Part shown: in pieces, positions 48,093 to 61,730 of the stretch
Numbering within the stretch: the stretch's first letter is position 1
How the letters are laid out: each line of letters opens with the position of its first letter
Assembly (NCBI GenBank): GCA_018398815.1
Contig: CM031611.1
Location: forward strand, 45,426,800-45,490,799
Length of the DNA: 64,000 nt
Direction of reading: 5' to 3'
Source: Conus ventricosus
Taxonomy: Eukaryota > Mollusca > Gastropoda > Neogastropoda > Conidae
The notes under the pieces: model-generated
Told to the model about the DNA's origin: nothing
What the model saw: only the letters and a program-made list of their open reading frames with translations
Databases searched by the model: none
Made by a program: the position numbers and the translations under genes

Positions 48093-48439
48093 CATCATCC
48101 TGATCAGTTGGGTGCCTCCAGTTTAGTGGATGCATCACTCACTGTAAAACATGCCGTTATAGGGTGTTGGCATTTGCATGATGTCAGACAAACATTTTGC
48201 GGTACAGTCCATCAGTGATGTTCCGCATGTGACTTTTGTAGTTCCCGAAAGGCATATTTCATCTAAGATTTTTAAGCAAGTTTTGGTCATTTTTGAAAAT
48301 GGTGTGTGTGTGAGAGAGAGAGAGAGAGTGTGTGTGTGTGTGTGTGTTTAAACAAACGTGTAAAAAATTGACTTTGACAAGAAGACAGCCCCGATATGGA
48401 CCCTTCTGATCAACCAGGCTATAGGCAACATGAATCAAA

Positions 48440-48760
48440 ATGAATTAAGTGGACCTTCATGCCCTGCTCTCATCATGACCTCAGACTCTTATTTCCTCTC
48501 CAAATCTACGCTACAGTGATGTCATCTGGAAAGTGTTTGGGAACTTTAATTGGGTGGACCCTTAGGATGAGATGCTCGGCCAATCAAGCTGCGTGACCAA
48601 GCCATTGACACCATCATTGTACTTAGGGCTTAAAACTGGGTGATGTCCTGCGTATGCTGGCTCAGTACAAGCACCACTGAAGATTACCTAGATGACTTGG
48701 CAGTTGTGCAGGGTCTCTTCTGGTGGGTTGCCTCATGATGGCCTGGTTTCCCGTAGTCTC
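48440..48760 (+). repeat. Dispersed repeat family member
   Basis: CATGCCCTGCTCTCATCATG and GTCTCTTCTGGTGGGTTGCC match 47513-47530 and 47790-47810. Diverged; lacks a poly(A). Confidence 0.6.
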
Positions 48761-48824
48761 CAGTGGATGGATGGGATGACAGAGGGTCTGGCGGTGTATG
48801 GATGATTTGGACCGAGCGGCACAG

Positions 48825-49161
48825 GAGCAGCATCTCTGAGGGCGTGGAGGATGAGGAAGCCAGACAATTTCTTTTTCTTCACTGTCCTCAGATGCTTTCA
48901 CACACACTTCTACATTAAACACACACACACACACACACACACAGGAGCAGCATCTCTGAGGGCGTCGAGGACAAGGAAGCCAGACAATTTCTTTTTCTTC
49001 ACTATCCTCGGATGCTTAGTTTCACACACACTTCTACATTAAACACACACATAAACACACACATACACAGGAGCAAGGTCTCAGGGGCATGGAGGATGAG
49101 AAAGCCAGACAATTTCTTTTTCTTCACTATCCTCAGATGCTTTCAAACACACTTCTACATT

Positions 49162-49205
<44 letters not shown>
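48825..49205. repeat. Three-copy tandem block of about 130 bp, each ending in (CA)n
   Basis: Each unit holds AGGAGCAGCATCTCTGAGGG, GAAGCCAGACAATTTCTTTT and TTCTACATTAAACACACAC. The third unit has lost part of its start. Confidence 0.9.
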
Positions 49206-49289
49206 CCCATGAGGTCTTTCCTACAAAGATCTACATGCAGCTTCTTCAGCCAAAAAACACAGGAAAACCTGCGAGTAGATAAAATAAAC

Positions 49290-49295
49290 TTTATT
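49290..49295 (-). terminator. Possible polyadenylation signal on the minus strand
   Basis: AATAAA in the context TTTCAAATAAAGTTTATTTT (minus strand). It could end the 3' UTR of the gene whose last coding exon is at 59635-59820, but the distance of about 10 kb makes that uncertain. Confidence 0.25.
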
Positions 49296-50049
49296 TGAAA
49301 GTAAAATATCATACATATGCACACGTTAAATCATTGTCCCCCAAATGCAAGACCTCTACGACAACCCTCCAACAATTTATCTTTTTTTTTCTTTTGGTGC
49401 CCCCTCAAGTATATTGCAAGACAGGCCCAAGACATGTACATACACAGGACAAAGGCGACGCATGTGAAATCAACAGAGCATCTGAACTGTGTGACAGTAA
49501 CGCTTATGGGATATAAACACAAATGCAACCATACTAACAATGAACAGTAAGTAGCGTTTTTCTTAATTCATGATGGTCATGTTGAAGAAGAGTTTTTTAA
49601 GCATGTTTCAAACCATTCATCATCATCACCACAGTAAAGACTTTTTTGGAACACTTTTTCTCCAGCACACCTCAAAGAGCATTAGCATCCATTACATTAA
49701 AATGTAAAAAAAGAAAAATCAGTTACAGAACTTTTGCACGCTGGCCCTCTAGAAAAGAAAGACTTAGTCCACACATACACATGGATACACTTTATATGCT
49801 AAGATAATTGTCTCAGAACATGCACTCATATGAAAGTATGCACACATAATACCGCACACACACGTGTGCACGTGCACACACACACACATGCACGCACACA
49901 TATGACCACACACACACACACACACACACACAGTTGCATGTCCACTTGACAAATTCCACAACTTTCCCATTCAATGCAAATCTGAAATATTAGCTTATGT
50001 ATCGCAAGTATGCCAAAATGGTTGATGAAATATACTCTTCCCTTGCATC
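49296..50049. other. No gene seen; (CA)n block
   Basis: AT-rich with (CA)n at 49855-49932. Nothing else recognised. Confidence 0.45.
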
Positions 50050-50305
50050 ACAAGAATATACTACGCCATTTGTATCCAATATCGGCAAGAAAAAGAGCAT
50101 AATGCTAAAATAAATCATAACGGACACATACTCCCCATCCCCTTCCTTTTCCTCTTTGCCCCACCTCTGTCCCATAAAGAATATATTACGCCATTTGTAT
50201 CCAATATCAGCAACAACAAAAAAAGGGCATAATGCTGAAATAAATCATAACAGACACATACTCCCCATCCCCTTCCTTTTCCTCTTCCCCCCACCTCCGT
50301 CCCCA
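50050..50305. repeat. Tandem duplication of about 126 bp
   Basis: Two copies sharing AATATACTACGCCATTTGTA / AATATATTACGCCATTTGTA, CCAATATC.GCAA and ACACATACTCCCCATCCCCT, with small differences in an A-rich segment. Confidence 0.9.
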
Positions 50306-50559
50306 TAAACTCAGGCTTGTTCAGTGACAAACATGAACACATCAATCGCAAACCTGTTGTACTGACAAACATGATTTCATACCAAACGGCAGATTGCATA
50401 CAGAAGTAAAGGTGAGGGGAACTCCAACCTACACACCTTTCATCACTGATGTGCACGCCCATGGTGCTGGTCTGAACATGAAGCCATGACCATAGTCTGA
50501 AGGGAAAAAAAAGGTAATGAACGATCAATGACAAGATGCTGAGAACAACTGCATCAAAA

Positions 50560-50775
50560 CTCAGCTCTTCCCCAATCCCTCAACACTAGTGACACACTCC
50601 AGAGAGAGATGCTCAGTCATACTGGCACCATGACTCCGCTATTCTGGTCGTCAGTAAGGAGATTTGCAGGCCATGCCATACATATGGTGAATCAGGACTA
50701 GTACTACTGAACACAACCAAAGTGACTCGGCTGCAGTGCAGTGTCTCCTCTGGTGGGTTGCCTCATGATGACTTA
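50560..50775 (+). repeat. Dispersed repeat family member
   Basis: AAAGTGACTCGGCTGCAGTG and GTCTCCTCTGGTGGGTTGCC match 47768-47812 closely. Confidence 0.6.
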
Positions 50776-53700
50776 TACAATCTCCACAAAAATGGTGGGA
50801 TTCTGACAGGATGAACCGGGACATAGCTGTGTTCGGAGAGCCCGAGTGAAGCGTGGAAGTCTAGCGTGACAGACGACGGAACGATGAAAAATCTATATCG
50901 CCCAACTCCACTTCTTAACTCTTCAGTTGGCGAACTGAAATTCCCGCGTATGCCTTCATGAGCTTTCTGATCATTTTTCTGTTCAAAATGTTGTATTCTA
51001 AAAATTACCAATGATTTGGAAGAACGAAAAGAAAGAGGAAATCTGCTCAAATGGAACAAAATGGCATGTCCGAAGGTAGAATTTTAAGGCACATTAAGTT
51101 TGGCTGGAGGGACAACAGTCATGGTGATCAACAGCAGCAGTCATCCTTGATTCATCCCAAATGAAAAGCAAACAAAATCATTCTCATTTCTCCATGAGTA
51201 GATCCGAAACCAGATTCACAATTCAAGATTCCAAATTTGATCACACTCACTGAAATGGATTCCAAAAGTTGCACTGAACAAGGGCAAAAGTCACAGATAC
51301 AATTGTGGTATTTCTGATGCACAGATGTGACACATAGACAAACACAGCAAACCACACAACCAATTCAAGTTCAAAGACTGCATATATGCTAGTACATGCA
51401 AACATATGCAAGTGTCACTGCTATACAGACGTGGACACATCACTTTTCTTAACAGCCTTCAAATATCAACCAACTTGTAAACAAATGGATACATCACTAA
51501 TTACATCACAGTGTTTGTCAGTTCATGAAAATGGTTTTCCAATATATTTATTTACAAAGACAGAGAGAGAAAAACTAAGAATCTGAAGCACATCTCTACA
51601 GAACATGATAAATCGACGTAAAACTTGACTATAGATATATCAACATAAAACTTAACTATAAAGGGATGTTAAAGGAATGTTAAAACATGTCCTCCAAGCT
51701 GACATGAAGCGATTTATTACTGTACACAATTCAACTTATTACACACCACACACAGCAATCATAAAGGGCACGTCAGGACTGAAACACACTTACACATCTT
51801 ACCAAAAAGTACAAATTCGCATTATTGATTGCATCAGAATCACTGCCTACCTTGTGCTGAAAAGATCTAAGCTAAGTGAAAAATTCGTTCATTTTCATTG
51901 TCCTATTTGTTTGTGTCTTGCCTGAAGAAGACCTAAGAGGTCGAAACGCGTTATGTTTTGTCTTGTGACTCGTTTGTCCACATTTCTCTTGGTGGTTCGC
52001 TAACATTTATTTTAGATACGTTCAAGTTTGTTTTCTTTTTCCAAAACGAACGTCACTCAACAAACACATACAGTTCACCAAAACATTTTGTTTGACCTTT
52101 AACTTGTATAGCTAAATCACTTTGAGTTTCAGTTACAAAGCTTAACTGCTGAAAATCTGACAGCAATAGAGAGACTGCCACTGACAAAGTCGACTTTTTT
52201 TGGTTCACTTATTTACAGAAGGGTAATCAGGCTGACAAAAAGAGGTCCCTGGCAGATGAGGGGGGGGGGGGGGGGGGGGGGGGTCTGTTTGCATAGTTAA
52301 AAAGATCAAATCCTTTGAGAATAACACAGAAGCTGTGACACAACTGAATCTGCATCTGAAGAGCAGTGAAGACTTTCAAACCTATAGCTGCCGACTTTAC
52401 TCATTTTCCATCCTTCTCTTTCTCCTTTTTTCACAAAATTTCCAAACCCCAGTTAGAAAACATGGGAACCATGTGATCTAACTGACCTTCTTCAATGTTT
52501 CCTTAATCCAGATGTGAAGATGTTCACAGGCTTGTGTCTATTGTCATGTCTCAATGTTACACGTAAAGTCCAAGTGCTTGGCACTATTTCACTTTGAACA
52601 AAGAGTGCTTCAGCTTTGGTGGACTCTGTCCATTGATCATCATTAGGATCTCCACTGGCAAGTATAAACCCATGAACCCCAACTGGATTTCTCCCCATCT
52701 TCATTCTTCAGCTAGGACTCTTGAGGTTCATCGGTGATTAGAAATGTCCAAATCTGACTATTTTCAATCCTAATGTTATGCCGATGTACAGCTCCATCTT
52801 GCCTGGAAAGACTTACTTCTCACTATACAAAATCCTCCCACATCACGTTTGTTTCTGTCACTGGGAATGTTTATCAACTTTTTTTTTCTTTGTGATTAAA
52901 GGGGACAAAAAACATTTGTTGCTATGCTTCTCTGATGTGAATCCAGAACACTGCTTTTGGTCCAGTACATAAGACAGAAAAAAACCCCACATCTCTCTAT
53001 CTAAATCTTACACGCATGTGGATGGCGCACACACACACACATACAAAGACTTACACATGTGGTGAATAACAGCATCATGTTTTGCTGACCTAACTACAAA
53101 TTCCAAAGACTTGAAGTTTTATTGCACTTACATTTCCTCCAACTGGGCTTTGTTTTCCCATCTTTCCTGAATTAATTTTTTTTTTTTTAAATCCTTCACT
53201 CCATTTTCCCATTCCATAATCAAATTAAAACCACTTCATGCTGACGACATTTCACTTTGTCTCTAAAGGGTAGTTTCACATTTCTTTCTGAATGTTGGTC
53301 TGCTCACAAGTTTAGAAGCTGACAGACTGTAAAAGATGGCGCCTGTCAAACCAAAATGAGCAGAGCAACAAGGATGCTGACTACTCCCAGTCTCCCTCTC
53401 TCTCACTTTACACTACACACACCACATTCAATCCAACCTGGAACAGGCAGAATAACCTCACACCTTTCCCAGGCTGATTTTGGCCAAATTTTGTTTATAC
53501 CCACACATGCTGCTTCATGAATGGAGAATGGGGATTTTCCCCATGTAAACTGCTTATATCATTCAGATGCCCAAGTCTTTACACACACACACACACACAC
53601 ACACAAATCTACAGACCGAAAATGACAAAGCTTTGTGCATATCATGCACCTCTCTCCACACGAAATCTCTGAAAAATGAGACCACCAAGCTGTACACCCA

Positions 53701-53810
53701 GTCAATGGCATAAACCATCATGTCAAAAGGATTTTCTTTCTTTTTTTTAACAATTCTTTTTGTGGATTTATAAAATGGAAACAGTGACAGCCAGAAAGGG
53801 TGAATGGAAA
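50776..53810. other. No gene seen; one foldback-repeat arm and poly(G)
   Basis: Mostly unique-looking AT-rich DNA. A single arm of the foldback family is at 51900-52018, a 24-base poly(G) at 52260-52283 and (CA)n at 53579-53605. No convincing exon. Confidence 0.45.
51900..52018 (+). repeat. Foldback-family arm with hammerhead-like core (copy 3)
   Basis: CCTGAAGAAGACCTAAGAGG at 51921, then TCGAAACGCGTTATGTTTTG, and the distal end TGGTTCGCTAACATTTATTT. GACCT and AGGTC can pair as a stem between the CTGAAGA and GAAA strings. Only one arm is present here. Confidence 0.7.
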
Positions 53811-53814
53811 TCAT

Positions 53815-54700
53815 CGCCCCAAACGCAGCAAGACATGAAAGTTTCCAAACAGGGTGAACAGAAAGCAGCAAGACATGAAAGTTTCCAAACAGGGTGAACA
53901 CAAAGCAGCAAGACATAAATGATTTATAACAGGGTGAAAAGAAAGCAGCAAGACATGAAAGTTTCCAAACAGGGTGAACAGAAAACGCCAAGACATAAAA
54001 GATTTATAACTGAGTGAACACAAAGCAGCAAGACATTAAAGTTTCTAAATAGGGTGAAGAGAAAGCAGCAAGGCATGAATGATTTATAACAGGGTGAACA
54101 CAAAGCAGAAAGACATTAGCGATTTAACAGGGTGAACACAAAGCAGAAAGACAAAGTTTCCAAACAGGGTGAATAGAAAGCAGCAAGATAGGAAAGTTTC
54201 CAAACAGGGTGAATAGAAAGCAGCAAGATAGGAAAGTTTCCAAGCAGGGTGAATAGAAAGCAGCAAGATAGGAAAGTTTCCAAACAGGGTGAATAGAAAG
54301 CAGCAAGATAGGAAAGTTTCCAAACAGGGTGAATAGAAAGCAGCAAGATAGGAAAGTTTCTAAACAGGGTGAATAGAAAGCAGCAAGATAGGAAAGTTTC
54401 CAAACAGGGTGAACAGAAAGCAGCAAGACAGGAAAGTTTCCAAACAGGGTGAATAGAAAGCAGCAAGATACTTAAGTTTCCAAACGGGGTGAATAGAAAG
54501 CAGCAAGATATGAAAGTTCTCTACCAGAGTGAATAGAAAGCAGCAAGGTATGAAAGTCGGCAAGGTATGAAAGTTTTCCAACAGACTAAACAGAAAGAAG
54601 CAAGACCATGAAAATGTTCCCACAAAGTGGGCAGAAAGCAGCAATGACATGGAAGCTTTCTGACATGGCAAACAGAAAGCAGGAAGACATGACAGGTTAT
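53815..54700. repeat. 40-bp minisatellite
   Basis: About 21 units of GAATAGAAAGCAGCAAGATA plus GGAAAGTTTCCAAACAGGGT. The inner block (54150-54480) is highly homogeneous and both flanks are degenerate. The GGAAAGTTTCC part is a near-perfect palindrome in each unit. Confidence 0.95.
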
Positions 54701-57344
54701 CAACATGGTGAGCAGAAAGAAGCAAGACATGAAAGCTTTCTAGAATACCCATGTTAGAAACAGCAGGACATGAACACTTTCCAACAGAACGGACGAAGGC
54801 AGCAAGACATGGAAGCTTTCTGATAAGGTGGGCAGAAAATAACAAGACATGAAAGTTTATGACATGGCAGGATAAAGCTTTCTCACAGGAGGGACTGAAA
54901 ATGACCAGACAGGGCTGACGATCACCGAAAGGCAGCGGCAAGAGGAACAGGAATATATCACAGTAAAAATCATCAATCCTATTGTGCACTGAGAATAATG
55001 GACAGAGAATGAACAAAAGATACATCACACTTGAAGACGCACACACAAAAAGTCATGATGCAAAAAAAAAAAAATGCAGTTTCACAGATGATGACTGAAA
55101 CGGTTTCCCTGGTAATTTAGAGACCGGTCGGTTTCCTAATTCAGTCCATGCCTTTGAGGCGATGAAACTTCTCTCTATCCCGTGCATCCCTGAAATACAC
55201 AAATCCAAACTTCATCCATTATGATGTGGATGGTGTACTCGTTAGAAATTTCCATTTCTCACCTTTCTCAGCTCAACAGCGCCTAGCGACTGTGGTTTTC
55301 CTGAATGTTGTGATGCACTCATTCTCACTGATGAAAAAGAGCTTATGTTCCTATCCAGTTCACCTGCTTGCCATTACAATGCGTTAGATTAACATGATAC
55401 ACGACACGACAAATTGCCATAAAACTGCGTTAGTTTGACATGAGACACTACACGACAAACAATCTGCCCTTCTCTTTAGAGACGCACTGCATTACACTCA
55501 ACACAGCGACGAGACCGTGACTCTGGACCAGAGAGAGTGGGGACTTCAACACCGGTGGTAGATCTCAAAAGTAGGAAACTTCATCATCAGACAATACACA
55601 GCAAGAGATAGTAAGAAATCACCCTCTGTGACATGTCCATGGTGATATGTTGGTTCCTTTGTTGGGGAATTATAGAGTGATGACCTGTACACCCCAAAAA
55701 AATCTTACATGCACAATAAAAGCGTTAATAAAAAGGAAAAAAAGCCGGAAATCAGAGATGATCCATAAACTTCAGTCCCTCTTTGTGACAAGCCAGCCCA
55801 AAAGCGAGTATGTCGTAAAAATCTTTCAAATACAACAAAGATGAGCAAACAGAGAAAAAGCAGAAAATCAAAGGCAAGCCACTGACATCATCATTCTGTA
55901 AATAGGACATATAACCATTAAGTTCATGACAAAAAAAATCAATATGATTTATTGTCTGGTGAAACAGATATACACGTAAGTCAGTATTTGGGCATATGAA
56001 AGAATAACCAGAATAAACCATGTAAAACGAAAGAGCAAATAAAAAAAAAAAGATCAGTTTCAAAACGAAGATTCAGGAAGACTTCTCATGTTCAGCAATA
56101 ACAACCATTCCGCTCATCTTTCATTCTCCCTCCATACAAGCACAAAAATCCGATGCTGATGAGAGCGAAGACAAACTGACCTTGTCTGAGTATAGAGTAA
56201 ATCACTGACCACCCAATTCCAAGGCCAGATTTCACAGTAATGCCGGGCAACTATTGGCACCTGCTGTTTTGTTCTGTTTACACAGGAACATTCTCAATCA
56301 TTGCCGATTTGTTCTGTTTACGCAGGAACATTGTCAGTACTCGCTGATATGCAAAGAATTCATCCTGATTCTCCACCAATCCATATTCTGATGTACTGAT
56401 AATACACTGAGAGAAATAGACATTTTGAAAGATGACATTTTTACAAATTTCTGCTCCTTTTTACCCCCCCCCCCCCTCCCCCCTTTTGCTTCTCCTGCTC
56501 CCTCATCTTCATCTCTCTTACACACACACACACACATAAAGTTGTAGAAATTAAGAGCGACATCACTCAATACTGTAACTTTTTAATAAATATTCCGGAA
56601 GAAAGTGTTCAACCAATATCCACAGAAAAGTAAGCATCTTGTACATCTTACTCCCTCAGACACAAACGCACAGTATTATACACTGACATTTGTTTTATGT
56701 TTTGAGCCAAATGCCCCATTTCATACTGATGCAAACAAGATCATGAACTGATGTCACATACCACGGTCTCCATTTCATCTCTGTGTAAACACACAAACGT
56801 GCATGCACATATGCATCCACGCGCATGCACGCATGTATACATACACACAGGCGCTTGCATGGGCGAGAGCGCGTACACACACACACACACGTATAAACTC
56901 AGGATTCCTTTACAGCTTTGTTCCAATACTTTCTGCCAAACTGTTACACACACACACACGCACACTCGTACGCACACACACAAACACACACGCACGCACG
57001 CACGCACACTCGTACGCGCACACACACACATACACACACACAACAGATAATCGCCCCTCGTTGGCTATTCACACTTCACCCAGACCTGCTCCAAACAGAC
57101 ACCACAGTAATATACATGGAGACCAGTAAAACTCAGAACGCACGCTTCAGAAATGTCTGGAGTTTCCAAGACAATGCCAACTGGTGGCAGCCTCTCTGAT
57201 TGTAGCGTCACTGGACTGCAATGACTCTCTGCCACCGACAAGGAATAGTGAGCGGTGTGTGTGTGTGTGTCTGTCCACACTCCGCCTTTTTTTGGCACCA
57301 CTGGTTGGCTGCGCATTGCACCCTCCCCTTTCATTCCTGACACC
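54701..57344. other. No gene seen; poly(C) and CA-rich tracts
   Basis: Decayed repeat units to about 54890, poly(C) at 56465-56477, (CA)n with CG interruptions at 56870-57045. No exon recognised. Confidence 0.45.
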
Positions 57345-57725
57345 ACTGTTGGTAGTGCTTTGCGTGTTTCATTTCATTCCTGACACCACTGTTGGTAGTG
57401 CTTTGCGTGTTTCATTTCATTCCTGACACCACTGTTGGTAGTGCTTTGCGTGTTTCATTTCATTCCTGACACCACTGTTGGTAGTGCTTTGCGTGTTTCA
57501 TTTCATTCCTGACACCACTGTTGGTAGTGCTTTGCGTGTTTCATTTCATTCCTGACACCACTGTTGGTAGTGCTTTGCGTGTTTCATTTCATTCCTGACA
57601 CCACTGTTGGTAGTGCTTTGCGTGTTTATTTCATTCCTGACACCACTGTTGGTAGTGCTTTGCATGTTTCATTTCATTCCTGACACCACTGTTGGTAGTG
57701 CTTTGCATGTTTCATTTCCTTCCTG
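57345..57725. repeat. 43-bp minisatellite, about 9 copies
   Basis: Units of CTGACACCACTGTTGGTAGT plus GCTTTGCGTGTTTCATTTCATTC; the inner six are identical. Diverged relatives continue to about 57960. Confidence 0.95.
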
Positions 57726-57959
57726 ACATCGCTGTTGGTTGTGCATTGCACACTCCCTTTCATTCCTGACATCCATGTTGGCTGTTCTTTGCACACTTTC
57801 ATTCATCCCTTAAACCACCGTTGGCTGCGCTCTGCATGCTGCATCTCATTCCTGACACCACACTGAGCAGTGCTTTGTACACTCCCAATCATTCCCACTG
57901 TTGGAAACACTAAGTACACCCCTATTCATTCCTCGACACCACCATCTGTAGCACTCGCT

Positions 57960-59583
57960 CTCATTTCCAACAACGCTGCTTGAAGATCCAGACTTAGCCC
58001 CTGCCACCTTGACAATACATCATCATCTCCTGACTAAGTTATCACAGTTTGCCTCCACCGTCACCCTCTCCATCCCCACGTCACTCCGATCTTTCCCTCC
58101 CAGCACATGTCAGACCCCAACCACTAAACACCCACCCAGGCAGACGAAAGACCTCTGTTTACATAGACGCTACAGCACAGAACAAGCAAGACGAATGACA
58201 GAAATATCATCCAGCAGAAGGGATCATCACAGCATCATACTGAACTGTCGTGTGCGTAGGCCTCATCACCACTGCTGGTCAGCTTTCAACAGTCACCTGC
58301 TCATATTCCTCCACCTCCTTCCCTTAAACGGGTCCAGAAACACAAACATCCTACGTGGCAAATGTCAACCGACGACTCAATTCCAATTTACATGACCAAC
58401 ATCAAAGCAATCAACCGGTGTTAAATTACAAGGCCGCCTGGGTCAGCGCAGATTTTTGCCATGGTCAAACACCGCCTGGATATGCGTTTCGATCTGAATC
58501 TGCCCCATGTATCCACGTTCAAATTCAACAGGTTCGACCTTTGACCTCACTCCACCTTTCTGACCCCCGTTTCCTCTCAGCAAATTTCCTGTATTCTCAG
58601 TCCACAGACCTCCACTCCAAACTTTGACCTGGATCCTGACCAGAATTCAAAGGGCCACACTCCATCCTTCCATCGACTGTTGTTCAAATCAGTTCTGTTT
58701 TTGTGTCATCTTGGTGAACAGATCTTACATCTGTCGTCAGATCCGGATCGGCACCAAAATTTCCAGAATTGGTTCTCAGGGTACATTCTAACTTTCAATC
58801 AACTTTCAGTTACTGCAACATCTTGCTTACACCGATCTTGATTCTCCAGCCTCTGGTCTGGATTCACACCACAGATACCCCAAAAAATGTACTGGGTTCG
58901 TCCTTGGCCAGCACTTCTTTCCATCAAATCATTTGAAAATCACTTCAGTATTTTTTCAATAATCCAACCCAACCAAGAGATGCGGGTGCAAACATACCCT
59001 CCTTCATGGTGACAAAGATATGTCATGTGTCAAGCATAAAGGATGGAACAGGTGCAGTGTGCCGAATGATTTGCTTGATGTAAAGTCATGTCCTACCTGC
59101 CCAACGGTCATGTTGAGCTTGCAGGGGCACTGACATCAACGTGTGTGTCATACTGATTCAACAACCTGTACAGCATCATAAGGCTGAAGAATGATTCACC
59201 CCTAACAACATAAGCTTGTAATAAGTACTTAGCATGGAGACAGATGTGTGTTAACAAGGACTACCAAAACCAGAGACCAACAAATGAAAACTTCACAAAT
59301 CTCGGTCAGTTACATGAATCGCCGAGTATCTGTCTAGAAGAAACGACAGTAAGGAACATTCTATTGCATCAAGAAATTTACTCATCAACTAGCATTGTTC
59401 CAACAGTGCAGGCATAAAGACAACAGAAAGAAATCCTGATCATCACAGGACAGAGACCTTGAACACTCTGAAAACTAAGAAATCATCATGTAGTTTTCCA
59501 GTCCATCACAAACAATATCAGAAAAGCAAACCAAAAAAACACAAACGTAAAAGATTTAAACAAAAAAAAAACAACTACTTTAG
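57960..59583. other. No coding exon seen; possible 3' UTR on the minus strand
   Basis: Unique-looking sequence without repeats or convincing exons, directly downstream (minus strand) of the terminal coding exon at 59635. It could be 3' UTR of that gene. Confidence 0.35.
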
Positions 59584-59634
59584 ACAAAGTCTATCAAACC
59601 TAGGTCAATTATGACACCACTAAAGCAGGAATCA

Positions 59635-59820
59635 TCAATGAGCGCCGCTGTTGACAGTGATGACAACGTCGTTGGACATGGCGGAGGCAACGGTGGTCTG
59701 ACCAACGGGTGGCCAGTCCTCAGAGGCAATGGCATCCTGGATGACCTTGTAGCGGGAGCGCTCTTTGCGCTGGATGACTCGATAGCAGCGCTTCATCAGG
59801 CCGCTGTCCACACAGAGCCA
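59635..59820 (-). CDS. 3'-terminal coding exon of an unrecognised gene
   Basis: The minus-strand acceptor is a long (CT)n tract ending in GTGCAG, followed by 61 codons and TGA in phase 0: WLCVDSGLMKRCYRVIQRKE, RSRYKVIQDAIASEDWPPVG and QTTVASAMSNDVVITVNSGA. The residue pattern, GC-rich third positions and mostly synonymous differences from the copy at 43999 support real coding sequence. I do not recognise the family. The segment is basic and then neutral, with no membrane segment and no zinc-finger pattern. Upstream exons were not found up to 64000, so they lie beyond the window or in unrecognised short exons. Confidence 0.6.
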   Translation of the reverse strand, partial: WLCVDSGLMKRCYRVIQRKERSRYKVIQDAIASEDWPPVGQTTVASAMSNDVVITVNSGAH

Positions 59821-59822
59821 CT

Positions 59823-60562
<740 letters not shown>

Positions 60563-60689
60563 GGGGTTTTATCTTCCTTTCCTCCCAATATCTCTCCACA
60601 CAGCTTGTTCACCCCTCACCCCACACCCTCTTCATCCACCCATACCCAGCTCTGTCCTGCTGAATCCCCAGCACCAGTCGTCAGTCAAC

Positions 60690-60845
60690 AGTCACAGGGG
60701 GCGATCAGCAGCAGGCTGTCGCTGGGCAACCCACCAGAGAAGGCACTGCACTGCTACCGAGCCACTTCAGCACTGGCTGCTCTGACATGCAGAGCATTAC
60801 CTACTAAACCCCTTACTAACGACAATAACTGCTTAGAACCCTCCT
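60690..60845 (-). repeat. Dispersed repeat family member, inverted
   Basis: GGCAACCCACCAGAGAAGGC and TACTAAACCCCTTACTAACG are the reverse complement of the family at 47690-47812. Confidence 0.6.
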
Positions 60846-61730
60846 ACTGAGGGCACTGCCAAGTACATCAACCACAGCCCCCACGAACTTGCTTAAAACC
60901 ATCATCTTTGACATGAACTCAGCACGAGCAAGCATGTGGACAGGAACTCAAAACTGAGGCCACACACAAACAGCATGACACAAAAGGCCACAGAATTTGA
61001 GAGATTTTCTTCATGACGATCAATGTGCATGAAGGTGGTGTAGGCCCAGTGATCCAGACACCTGCTGTTGGTCAAGGAATCTGATGCATCTGCTGATGAA
61101 ACTTGACTTATGTCATACTAATTTGAGCCCACTACACACTCAGCTCATCAGGGGAAGAGCTAGTTACATTTAAAAAATGAAAAAAAAAAATCCAACAAAT
61201 AAAAACCTCTCTTCAGAACCGAACCCACAACCTCCAAGTCCCTGTGTATGCACCGCTAGCAGCTGCATCAAGGTGCGTGGTCTCACCAGAAGAATGCCCT
61301 CACATCCCATCACCCTACACCATGAGTATCAGCCGGCCAACATGCCAGTTTGTACCCTACTCTGTGTCTGACACTATACATTGCACAAACTACCAGCGGT
61401 GATCACTGTGTTTGCTCTGCTTATCCAATGGTGCAGCTCACACAGCACTGCCCACCCTCTCAGCCACTCTCAGGGAGCTCAGGCAGTCAGCGCCTTTCAC
61501 TGCTTTCACTGCAGAAGGCACAGATCCAACCACATCATTTCTGTGACCAGCACCTTTCTGGAACTAAGCAAGGTGCTTTGCTCTGTCTCATCTTCCAACG
61601 CTGTCCACTCAACATGGCATAAGAACGTTTGCCAGTGTCCCCTTTTACACATCTCTGCCTGTCCTCCACATACACATCTATATACTGGCTAGCTGACTGT
61701 CTCCTTTCATACATCGCCCACATACAGACA
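60846..61730. other. No gene seen
   Basis: Unique-looking sequence with no splice-flanked open segment and no repeat recognised. Confidence 0.4.

Noticed and set aside
54084..55046. Minus-strand frames with repeated LAAFYSPCLETFLSCC
   Set aside because: 40-bp minisatellite; three rotated frames of the same unit.
57184..57426. Small plus-strand gene encoding a cysteine- and leucine-rich protein
   Set aside because: The second half is the 43-bp minisatellite and there is no splice or start context.
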